A stretch of 64,000 nt of DNA, from positions 1 through 64,000 of the forward strand of contig DASYUT010000303.1 in the NCBI GenBank assembly GCA_036000965.1, given 5' to 3'. Both the position numbers and the translations under genes were made by a program. The stretch is from Actinomycetes bacterium (GTDB taxonomy: Bacteria; Actinomycetota; CALGFH01). Numbering within the stretch: position 1 is the stretch's first letter; every line of letters starts with the position of its first letter. Positions 25,478-34,561 of the stretch are shown piece after piece. The notes beneath the pieces are model-generated. The model saw only the letters and a program-made list of their open reading frames with translations, was not told the DNA's origin and searched no databases.

Positions 25478-28255
25478 TCACGCCGGTACCTCGCAGCGGT
25501 TGGCGAGCTGCTGCCAGTCAAAGGTCACGCTGATGGCGCCGAACGGCAGGTCGCCGCTGCCGTCGAACGCCCGTCGCAGGTAGCGGACCAGTGGCTGACC
25601 ATCGGTTGGCACCTCGACGAGGGCGAGGATGAACTGGTCGGGCTTGTTGCGGCCGACCCCGATCTCGCTCTTGGTGGCCATCACCGTGTCGGCGCCCTCC
25701 ACGCGTCCCTTGACCTCGATGAACCACAGGCGGCCGTCGAGGTCCTTGGACTCTATAGTCATAGCCCTTGTTGTTGCGGGGCATCTCGACCGGCGTCCGG
25801 CCGAGGCTGCGCTCGACCGCGAGCACGGCGTCGACCGCGGCGTGCTCGACCCGCTCCGTCTCCCGGGCCCGCCCGGCCGGATCGGCGACGCTCCCCCGCA
25901 GCCGCGCCAGCAGGCCAGCGGGCAGGATGAGCGCGCCACCGGCGACGACGGGAGGGAGGGCGGAGAGCTGGCGTTCGGCGTCCAGCTCGTCGAGCCGGCG
26001 CTTGAGCCGGGCCTCCAGCTCGTCGGCCCGCTGGCGCGCCTTGGCCGAGTTCATGCCGCTCTTCGGCAGCCTGCCCGCCAGCTCCTGGTCCTTGAGCTGG
26101 TTGGCTCGGTGGTCCCAGTAGCGGATCTCGGTGAGCAGCCGTTCCCGCACGGCGGCGGTGGTCCGCTCCACCCGGTCGAGGGTCCGGCGCCGGACCTCCT
26201 CCAGGTGGTCACGGGCCTGGGCCACGCCGTGGTCGAGGCTTCGCGCCTCCAGGTCGTCACGCACCCACCTGCCATCGAGGACCGGCCTGGCCACCTCCAG
26301 CTCCTCGGGCGTGGCAGGCCGGCAGTCGAGATAGGGCGCCCAGCCGGCGCCGCGCGCGCCGCCGTCCTGGTCGACCTCGACGAACTCGAAGCGCTTGGAC
26401 ACGATCCGCCGGTTGCCGCCCCGGTCGAGGCGCCCGTCCTGGATGGCGTGCTGCAGGTAGACGAGCACGCGGGGTCGCTCTCCGGGGTCGCTCTCGTCCA
26501 CCAGCACGGCGCCCTGGATGAGCAGGCTGGCGTAGCGCTCGACGACGAGGTCGATCGTGCCGTCGAGCAGCGGATGCCCGGGGCAGCAGAACTCGGCGAG
26601 CGGCCGGCCGTCGACGGCGATCAGCTCCTTGTGGAAGGTGACGCGCTCGTAGCGCCGTAGCAGCGGCGCGCAGCCGTCCCGGCGGTCGCGTCGGCGCAGC
26701 TCCGCAGGCACGTGCGTGATCTCGTAACGGCCGGGCTTGCGCTCGCGGATGGTGCCGCCGAGCAGGGTGAACGCCGCGAGGAAGAAGGAACGGATGAAGT
26801 GGGGCTGGAGGCGGCGGGCGTCGGCGCGCTCCATCTCGTCGCGGATCTGCTCGACGTCGGCCATGGTCATGACGTCGCTGACCAGTGCCCGCTCATGCAC
26901 CACCTGCCGGAGGGTGTCGCCGACGGTGTCGTCGACGACCAGCTCGAGCTGCCGCCGACGTCGCGGAACTCGTGGGGGACCTGCGGCACGCCGATCTCGG
27001 CGGCAGCCTCGGCCGCCCGTCTGCGGGGCCGCTCCTCAGCGACCCGGGCCTCCAGCCGCTTCCGGCGCCGGACCAGCGACTGGTAGATGGCCTCCGGGGA
27101 GGAGGCCAGCCGGCGCTGGAGGATGGTGAGCGCGAAGCCGACGACGGCCCCTCTGCGGCCCTCGCCCTCGGCCTTGAGCCGGTCGGCCCGGTTCATCTCC
27201 TCCTGGACGTACTCGGTGACATGCTTGTAGAGCAGCATTTCGTCGTCGGAGAGCGGGTAGCTAGGGCTGGCGGCACGGCGCTCGGGGAACAGGCGTGTGC
27301 CGTCGAACTTCAGCAGCTTCTCCTTCACCAGCCGTCGCATCAGGTCGCTGGTGTCGGCGTGGACGCCCTCGCGGGGTCTGCCCTCGAAGCGGTCGCCGTC
27401 GAGCAGGGCCATGAAGAGCTGGAAGTCCTCCTCCTTGCCGCTGTGTGGGGTCGCGGTCATCAGCAGCAGGTGGCGGGCGACCGAGCCAGCCAGCTTGCCG
27501 AGCTTGTAGCGCTTGGTCTCCTTGACCTCGTTGCCGAACCGGTGCGCCGACAGCTTGTGTGCCTCGTCGATGACGACCAGGTCCCAGTCGGTGGCGGCCA
27601 GCTTGGCCTGGACGTCCTCGTTGCGGGACAGGTGGTCGAGGCGAGCGATCAGCAGCGGGCGCTCGGCGAACGGGTTGCCGGTGCGGGACGCCTCGATCAT
27701 GTCGCGGGTCAGGATCTCGAAGTCCAGGCGGAACTTGGCCCAGAGCTCGTCCTGCCACTGCTCGACCAGGCTGCCCGGGGCGACCACCAGGCAGCGCTCG
27801 ACGTCGCCGCGGATCGCCAGCTCCTTGCAGAACAGCCCGGCCATGATCATCTTGCCGGCACCCGGGTCGTCGGCGAGCAGGAAGCGCAGCGGCTGGAGCG
27901 CGAGCATCCTCGAGTAGACAGCGTCGATCTGGTGCGGCAGGGGTTCGAGCGTCGAGACCTGCACCGCCAGGAACGGGTCGAACAGGTAGGCAAGGGAGAT
28001 CCTCTTGGCCTCCGAGACCAGCCGGAACAGGTGACCGTCGGCGTCCAGCGACCAGACCCGACCCCGCTCCTGGACGGCAAGGCGGGACTCGTCGTCCCGG
28101 TACAGCAGCTCCTGGCCGGGCTTGCCGGACTCGTCGGTATAGGTGAGCGTGAGCGCGTTCGAGCCGTGCCACTCGATCTGCACGACCCTGACAGGACGCT
28201 CCGCCAGCACGCCTTGCACCAGGGCGCCGGTGGTCAGCTCCTCGAGGCGGCTCAT
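25478..28255 (-). pseudogene. DrmD-like SNF2 helicase with DUF3883, internally deleted and frameshifted
   Basis: From ATG 28255 about 435 residues match the N-terminal half of large SNF2-type defence helicases: LADDPGAGKMIMAGLFCKEL, VVIDEAHKLSAHRFG, LLMTATPHSGKEEDFQ and VGFALTILQRRLASSPEAIY. Motif I has Met where Thr is expected (GAGKT). Near 26950 the frame changes and the sequence continues with the part that normally follows the helicase C-terminal domain (RADARRLQPHFIRSFFLAAF). Motifs IV-VI are missing. An extra T at about 25757 breaks the C-terminal DUF3883 domain (NNKGYD / IESKDLDGRLWFIEVKGRVE). Confidence 0.87.
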
Positions 28256-28463
28256 CTGGCTACAGCCCCCTGTCTCTTGCCGGCCGCGAAGGCCCAGGTC
28301 GGCATCTCGTCGACGATCCGCCGCGGCCGTCATCGTAGAGTACGAGACCGCTGTGACCGATCCAGGAACCTAGCATGTGCCACGTCGGTGAGGCAGATTT
28401 CGGAGCTGCTGTGGACGGGCCGCGGCCAGCTGTGGAGCGGCCGTCAGTTCCTCGCCGACCCGA

Positions 28464-29008
28464 ATGGTCATGCCGAGCTGGGTCATGCGCGGCCCTCCCT
28501 CGGCGGACGCGGAGGCGCTCAAGCGCTTCGGGAACCGCTGCCCGCCGGTGGTGTGCGCTTCGGGGTGGCCCAACACCGCCGTGATCGAGCTGCTGCGGCA
28601 ACTCGGCCGGACCGGGTCGCGGATCATGTACCACGGCGACCTCGACGGGAAGGGCCTGCGCATCGCGTCCTACGTGGTCGTCCGGACCGGGGCGCTGCCT
28701 TGGCGGATGACCACCGCCGACTACGTCGCCGCGGTCGCCCGGACGGGCACGCCACCCGGGCGGACGGGCACGCCCACGGGACGGACGGGCACGCCCACGG
28801 GACGGACAGGCAAGCCGGCCTTGCGCATCCCCGACGTCCCGGTCGCGGCAGTCGCCCGGACAGGGCACGCCAGTCGGGCGCGTCCCCGACGTCCCGTGGG
28901 ACCCCGGGCTCGGCGAGGCGGAGCCGTGGCTTGACGGTCTCCGAGGAGCGTGTCACCGAGGTTCTGCTCGAGGACATGGCCGCATACTGCGCGCCGCCGG
29001 AGCCATGA
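28464..29008 (+). pseudogene. DUF2399 (JetD/TIGR02679-like) C-terminal remnant
   Basis: The frame from 28464 carries PPVVCASGWPNTAVIELLRQ, MYHGDLDGKGLRIASYVV and RTGALPWRMTTADYVAAVA, the TOPRIM-like end of TIGR02679 proteins, the nuclease subunit of a Wadjet-type plasmid defence complex. The expected family end (VSEERVTEVLLEDMAAY) lies in another frame, closing at 29008. Between them a 21-bp minisatellite and duplicated pieces interrupt the domain. The first several hundred residues of the protein are absent. It is on the opposite strand to the defence operon. Confidence 0.75.
28740..28802 (+). repeat. 21-bp minisatellite inside the DUF2399 remnant
   Basis: Three tandem copies of a unit beginning CGGACGGGCACGCCCACGG lie at 28740-28760, 28761-28781 and 28782-28802, followed by a degenerate one. 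They encode RTGTPTG repeats. The flanking pieces GTCGCCCGGACNGGGCACGC and CCCCGACGTCCCG also occur twice (near 28735/28850 and 28827/28884), showing a wider duplication. Confidence 0.9.
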
Positions 29009-29136
29009 CGGTTGCACGATCCCGGCACGGCGGCCAGGTCGACGCCGCTAAGTGGCTGCTCACAGGTTCTGTCCGGAATTGGCGCAAAGGCCCTGGCCGC
29101 TGAACCGAGGTTACGGGCAGGACTCTGGTGACCTGT

Positions 29137-30324
<1,188 letters not shown>

Positions 30325-30330
30325 CGATGC

Positions 30331-30476
30331 CCCCTCCTCAGGGAGACGGTCCTGCCCGTCGACGCCCCTCCCCAGGAAGACGATCCTGAGGGAGGCGGTC
30401 CTGCCCGTCGACCCCCCTCCTCAGGGAGACGATCCTGAGGGAGGCGGTCCTGCCCGTCGACCCCCCTCCTCAGGGA
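30331..30476. repeat. About 49-bp tandem repeats between ATPase and kinase genes
   Basis: Two near-identical units of about 49 bp (30364-30413 and 30414-30462) are flanked by a shortened copy (30331-30363) and the start of another (30463-30476). Each contains the inverted repeat CCTCAGG-gagacgat-CCTGAGG, so the transcript can form serial hairpins. The last copy overlaps the 3' end of the kinase gene. Confidence 0.9.
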
Positions 30477-31495
30477 TTCGAGGCCGCGACCGGTTGGAGT
30501 GCTTGCAGACGCTCGTGGGTGAGGGTGGCACGGAGGCGCTCGGCGGCTTCGGGTCGCGCGCCGAGCCGGTCGAGGCCGAGCAGGGCGGCCCCGACCACCG
30601 GCGGCGCGGTGACCTGCCTGAGCCTGGCCGCCGGCGCGACCGTCGCGATCCCGGCGCGGATCCGCTCGATGAAGGCCGGGTCGTCGCGGTGGAACAGGCC
30701 GCCGCCGAGGACCACGTCGACGTCCCGGCCGGTGAGGCCGAGCCGCCGGATCGCCGCCCCGGCCATCGCGACGACCTCGTCCACCTGCCGCCCGACAAGC
30801 TCCGCGGCGACCGGGTCGCCTGCCTCGGCCGCCGCGAGCACCAGCGGGGCCAGCTCCAGCACCCGGTGCCTGCCGATCCGCCCGAGGAAGATCGCCTCGA
30901 CCACCGCGAGCGCCGAGGGCAGCTCGAAGTGTCCGGGCACCAGCCGGCCGAGCGCCGTCCGCGCCCCGCGGCCGTCCTCGCCGCGCAGGGCGGCGCCCAC
31001 CGCGGCGATGCCGATGTCGTACCCGCCGCCCCAGTCGCCGGAGAGCTCGCCGAGCGCGGGAAAGCGCACCTCCCTGCCGTCGGGCGCGACGCCGGCGCAG
31101 TTCATGCCGGCCCCGACCACCACGCCGACCCCCCAGGTCCGCCCGGTGCCCGCGCGCAGCACCGCGAAGACGTCGTTGTGCAGGAGCGCCTCGCGCGCCC
31201 AGCGGCGCGCAGCGACCGCGGGCCCGAGCGCCTCGTCGTCGGCTGGCAGGTCCAGGCCAGCAAGGCACCACACGCCGACCTCGGCCAGCGGGCGCTCCCC
31301 GGGGCTCAGGCCGGCGTCGCGGCAGGCCGCTGCGACCAGCGCCTCGAGCGTCTCCATCGCCGCCTGGACGCCGAGCTGGTGGTGCGACGCGCCTGGCCCG
31401 TGGGCCCCTCCGAGCACGGCACCGTCGGCGTCGACCAGGGCGACGTCGGTCTTGGAGTTGCCCCCGTCGACCGCGAGGATCGCTGCGGCGGTCAC
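30470..31495 (-). CDS. BadF/BadG-type sugar kinase (N-acetylglucosamine kinase-like)
   Basis: The 341-residue ASKHA-fold kinase phosphorylates amino sugars or related sugars with ATP. The phosphate-1 motif is ILAVDGGNSKTDVALVD. GVWCLAGLDLPADD, HNDVFAVLRAG, GVVVGAGMN (phosphate-2), GDWGGGYDIG and VLGGGLFHR (adenosine motif) follow in order. The GTG start at 31495 lies in the first of three 38-bp tandem repeats, so start-codon copies also stand upstream. It is divergent from the GH4 gene across a ROK-type operator. A second, frameshifted family member lies at 40.0 kb. Confidence 0.88.
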   Translation of the reverse strand: MTAAAILAVDGGNSKTDVALVDADGAVLGGAHGPGASHHQLGVQAAMETLEALVAAACRDAGLSPGERPLAEVGVWCLAGLDLPADDEALGPAVAARRWAREALLHNDVFAVLRAGTGRTWGVGVVVGAGMNCAGVAPDGREVRFPALGELSGDWGGGYDIGIAAVGAALRGEDGRGARTALGRLVPGHFELPSALAVVEAIFLGRIGRHRVLELAPLVLAAAEAGDPVAAELVGRQVDEVVAMAGAAIRRLGLTGRDVDVVLGGGLFHRDDPAFIERIRAGIATVAPAARLRQVTAPPVVGAALLGLDRLGARPEAAERLRATLTHERLQALQPVAASNP

Positions 31496-31581
31496 CCCGG
31501 CACCCCGACCGCGAGGATCGCTGCGGCGGTCACCCTGGCACCCCGACCGTGGGCATCGCTGCGGCGGTCACCCTGGCACCC
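31469..31581. repeat. 38-bp tandem repeat that triplicates a gene start
   Basis: Units at 31469-31506, 31507-31544 and 31545-31581 share the core ATCGCTGCGGCGGTCACC. The first unit covers the GTG start and first nine codons of the sugar kinase. The other two are untranslated copies of the same start region. Confidence 0.95.
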
Positions 31582-31632
31582 GACCGCGGGCTCGGCATCG
31601 CGGCGACGCCGCCCATTGCCACCGGTTGTAGA

Positions 31633-31651
31633 GTAAGAAAACTTTCCTAAC
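31633..31651. promoter_or_regulatory. ROK-type operator, site 1
   Basis: The minus-strand sequence GTTAGGAAAGTTTTCTTAC is an imperfect palindrome located between the divergent sugar kinase and GH4 genes. It matches the site at 34521-34539 at 15 of 19 positions. The probable binder is the ROK repressor encoded at 34.6 kb, by inference from position. Confidence 0.7.
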
Positions 31652-31707
31652 CGAAGTCATGGTTACTGAACAATAGCAGCCGGCGGAGCGAGCGATAAAG
31701 GGCAGCC

Positions 31708-32979
31708 ATGGGCCTGAAGATCGCAGTGGTCGGGGGCGGCAGCACCTACACCCCCGAGCTGGTGCAGGGCTTGGCCACCCGGGAGGACCGCCTCCCAGTG
31801 GACGAGCTGGTGCTGTTCGACATCGACCACGAGCGGCTGGGGGTGGTCGGCGGCCTCGCCGGACGCATGCTCGACCGGGCCGGCTGGGGCGGCCACCTGG
31901 TGTGTACCGGCCGGCGCGAGCAGGCCCTCGACGGCGCGGACTTCGTGGTCATGCAGCTCCGCGTCGGCGGGCAGGCCATGCGCCTGGCGGACGAGACCCT
32001 GCCGCTCGAGTTCGGCTGCATCGGCCAGGAGACGACCGGGCCGGGCGGCTTCGCCAAGGCCCTGCGCACCGTCCCGGTCGTGCTGGAGCTGGCCGAGGAG
32101 ACCGCCCGCCGTGGCGCGCCTGGCGCCTGGTTCGTCGACTTCACCAACCCCGTGGGGATCGTCACCCAGGCGCTGCTCGACCGCGGCCACCGCGCCGTCG
32201 GCCTGTGCAACTCGGCCATCGGCCTCCAGCGCCGCTTCGCCGCCCACCTCGGCGTCCCCGCCGAGCGGGTCGAGCTGGAGCACGTCGGCCTCAACCACCT
32301 CACCTGGGAGCGCGCGGTCAAGGTCGACGGGGTGGACCGCCTGCCCGAGCTGCTCGACCGGCACGCCGGCCAGGTCGCCGCCGATGTCGGCGTGCCCGCC
32401 GCGCTGCTCCGCACCCTCAGGGCCATCCCCTCCTCCTACCTCCGCTACTACTACGCCACCTCCAAGGTGCTCGACGAGCAGCGGCGCGCCCCCTCGCGCG
32501 CCGAGCAGGTGATGGCCATCGAGCGCGAGCTGCTCGAACTCTACCGCGACCCCGCCCTCGACACCAAGCCCGAGCTGCTGGAGCGGCGCGGCGGCGCCTT
32601 CTACAGCGAGGCCGCCGCGGCCCTGATCGCCTCGCTCCACGCCGGCACCGGCGACGTCCAGGTGGTCGACGTCCGCAACGACGGGGCCCTCCCCGACCTC
32701 CCCGACGACGCGGTCGTCGAGGTCCCCGCCCGCATCGACGCCACCGGCGCGCACCCCATGCGCCTGGCCCCGCTCGCCCCCGAGCTCCTCGGCCTGGTCC
32801 AGCAGGCCAAGGCCTACGAGCGCCTGGCCGTCCAGGCCGCCCTGAGCGGGGACCGTGCCGTCGCCCTCAAGGCCCTGCTCGCCAACCCGCTGGTCCGCGA
32901 GTACCAGGTCGCCGCCCCCCTGCTGGACGCCCTCCTCGAGAGGAGCCGGCCCTACCTGCCGCGGTTCTTCCCCGGCTGA
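31708..32979 (+). CDS. GH4 family NAD-dependent glycosidase (6-phospho-beta-glucosidase-like)
   Basis: This 423-residue enzyme belongs to glycoside hydrolase family 4, which cleaves by an NAD- and metal-dependent oxidation-elimination. It has the dinucleotide motif IAVVGGGSTYTPELVQGL, QLRVGGQAMR, the metal-site Cys region FGCIGQETTGPGGF, DFTNPVGIVTQAL, GLCNS and the conserved VGLNHL. The ATG at 31708 follows AAAGGGC. The usual substrates are phosphorylated disaccharides from PTS uptake. Here an ABC importer and BadF-type kinases accompany it instead. Its last eight codons start a four-copy 40-bp repeat. Confidence 0.92.
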   Translation: MGLKIAVVGGGSTYTPELVQGLATREDRLPVDELVLFDIDHERLGVVGGLAGRMLDRAGWGGHLVCTGRREQALDGADFVVMQLRVGGQAMRLADETLPLEFGCIGQETTGPGGFAKALRTVPVVLELAEETARRGAPGAWFVDFTNPVGIVTQALLDRGHRAVGLCNSAIGLQRRFAAHLGVPAERVELEHVGLNHLTWERAVKVDGVDRLPELLDRHAGQVAADVGVPAALLRTLRAIPSSYLRYYYATSKVLDEQRRAPSRAEQVMAIERELLELYRDPALDTKPELLERRGGAFYSEAAAALIASLHAGTGDVQVVDVRNDGALPDLPDDAVVEVPARIDATGAHPMRLAPLAPELLGLVQQAKAYERLAVQAALSGDRAVALKALLANPLVREYQVAAPLLDALLERSRPYLPRFFPG

Positions 32980-33116
32980 GCGCGAGCCCCGGGGGCTGCC
33001 GCGGTTCTTGCCCGGCTGAGCGCGAGCCTCAGGAGCCGCCGCGGTTCTTGCCCGACCGAGCGCGAGCTTCAAGAGCCGGCGCGGTTCTTGCCCCGGCTGA
33101 GCAGGAGCTTCAGGAG
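32956..33116. repeat. 40-bp tandem repeat spanning two convergent gene ends
   Basis: Four units at 32956-32995, 32996-33035, 33036-33075 and 33076-33116 share the core GCGGTTCTTGCCCGGCTGAG. The first contains the last codons and stop of the GH4 gene, and the fourth contains the stop of the DegT gene. The end of a coding sequence has therefore been copied three times. Confidence 0.95.
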
Positions 33117-34351
33117 CTGCCGCCGGCCAGCTCGTCCGCGTGGCGCTGGACCTTGGCGAGCGCCTCGACCGCGTCCTCGACCCCGCGCTGCCCGGCGCGG
33201 AAGACGTTCTCGTCCAGGTACACGGTCCGCCGCAGCGCGGCGTCCTCGGCCACGGGGAACGACATCGTCCCCGGGTCGAGCCGGCTGGCATGCTCGACCG
33301 CCACCGGCAGGCGCGAAAGCGCCGGCTGGAACAGGTCGTAGCGGCTCATCGGCTCGTAGCCGACCCATGCGCCCACGCCCTCGGCCTCCAGCGCCTCGCA
33401 GACGCGCTCGTTGCCGGCCCCGGCAAAGGCCTCCGGCTCGATCAGCAGGATGTAGCGGTAGAAGCTCCAGCGGCTGATGCGCGGGTCGGGTGGGAGCAGC
33501 CGCACCCCGGGGACCTCCGCTGCCAGCTCCTGGAAGCGCCGGCCGGCCACGGCCCGCTCGGCCTGCTGGGCGGGGAAGCGCTCCAGCGCGAGCAGCAGGA
33601 GCGCGGCGTGCAGCTCGCCCAGCCGGTAGTTGGCGCCGAAGGTGTACTGCTTCTCGTCCGGGTCCTTGGGCCGGCCGCAGTCGATCAGCGAGTGAGCCCG
33701 GCGGGCGAGCTGCTCCTGGTCGGTGAGCAGGCTGCCGCCCTCGCCGGCCGTGAGGAGCTTGGTGGACTGGTGGCTGAAGGAGCCGAACTCGCCGAACGAG
33801 CCGGCGCCCCGGTCGCGCCAGCGCTGGCCGTGGGCGTGGGCGCAGTCCTCCACCACCGCCAGCGAGTGGCGCCGGGCGATCTCGGTGACCCGGTCCATGT
33901 CGGCCATCTGGTGTCCGAGATGGACCGGCATGACCGCGCGGGTCCGCGAGGTGACCGCGGCCTCGACCTGGTCGGGGTCGATCGTCAGGGTGTCGGGGGC
34001 GACGTCGCAGAACACCGGGAGCGCGCCGGCGGCCATGGCCGCGTAGGGCGTGGCCGAGAAGGTCAGCGCGGGGACGATCACCTCATCGCCCCAGCCGATC
34101 TCGAGGGCCTTGAGCGCGACCTCCATGGTGACGGTGCCGTTGGACATCACCACGCCGTGCCGGGAGCCCTGATAGGCGGCGAAGCGCTCGGCGAACTCGG
34201 CGGCCAGCGGCCCGGGCTCCGGGAAGCCGCCCCAGCGGCCGCTGCGCACCACCCTGGCGGCCGCCTCCGCGTCGCGCTCGTCGTGCACCGGCCACGCCGG
34301 GTAGCCCTGGGGCCGGACCGGCGCCCCGCCGCGCACCGCAAGCTCCGCCAT
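33110..34351 (-). CDS. DegT/DnrJ/EryC1/StrS aminotransferase
   Basis: This 413-residue PLP-dependent sugar or cyclitol aminotransferase has the substrate-side start WPVHDERDAEAAARVVRSGR, SNGTVTMEVALKAL, VIVPALTFSAT, EDCAHAHGQRW with the PLP-ring Asp, and the Schiff-base Lys in SFSHQSTKLLTAGEGG. The NYRLGELHAALLL block is typical of inosose and 3-amino-sugar aminotransferases. In this cluster it could interconvert keto and amino sugars. It is divergent from the ROK gene with promoter and operator between them. Confidence 0.9.
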   Translation of the reverse strand: MAELAVRGGAPVRPQGYPAWPVHDERDAEAAARVVRSGRWGGFPEPGPLAAEFAERFAAYQGSRHGVVMSNGTVTMEVALKALEIGWGDEVIVPALTFSATPYAAMAAGALPVFCDVAPDTLTIDPDQVEAAVTSRTRAVMPVHLGHQMADMDRVTEIARRHSLAVVEDCAHAHGQRWRDRGAGSFGEFGSFSHQSTKLLTAGEGGSLLTDQEQLARRAHSLIDCGRPKDPDEKQYTFGANYRLGELHAALLLLALERFPAQQAERAVAGRRFQELAAEVPGVRLLPPDPRISRWSFYRYILLIEPEAFAGAGNERVCEALEAEGVGAWVGYEPMSRYDLFQPALSRLPVAVEHASRLDPGTMSFPVAEDAALRRTVYLDENVFRAGQRGVEDAVEALAKVQRHADELAGGSS

Positions 34352-34360
34352 GTCGCTCCT

Positions 34361-34499
34361 CCTGTCCGGCCGCTACCGCCTCCCGGTCCGGGCTGCTGCA
34401 GCCCCCTGTCAGCCGCTACCGCCTTCCTGTCAGCCGCTACCGCTTCCTCGGCTCCCACAAGGGGTTGACTTCGTCGTCCAAGGGGTTGACTTCGTCGTC
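34361..34499. repeat. Direct repeats in the DegT/ROK intergenic region
   Basis: Three copies of a 20-21 bp unit (CCTGTCAGCCGCTACCGCC) lie at 34361-34380, 34405-34425 and 34426-34445. Further on, AAGGGGTTGACTTCGTCGTC stands at 34459-34478 and again at 34480-34499. The second repeat duplicates a -35 element (TTGACT). Confidence 0.93.
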
Positions 34500-34539
34500 A
34501 TGCCATCGATAATGGCCAGCGTGAGGAAGGTTTCCTAAC
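34486..34539 (+). promoter_or_regulatory. Promoter with overlapping operator upstream of the ROK regulator
   Basis: TTGACT (34486-34491) and GATAAT (34508-34513) are separated by 16 bases. The 19-bp palindrome GTGAGGAAGGTTTCCTAAC at 34521-34539 begins where transcription should start, a typical repressor position. Its reverse complement matches operator site 1. This implies autoregulation of the ROK gene and perhaps control of the divergent DegT gene. Confidence 0.8.
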
Positions 34540-34561
34540 TATAACAGCGGAGAGAACCTCC

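Noticed and set aside
18547-28255. Interpretation of all defence-island frameshifts as programmed frameshifting
   Set aside because: They are scattered, accompany large domain losses and a motif I change, and show no common slippery site.
26885-29008. 707-residue plus-strand frame across the helicase gene
   Set aside because: Most of it is the antisense shadow of the helicase; only its last codons belong to the DUF2399 remnant.
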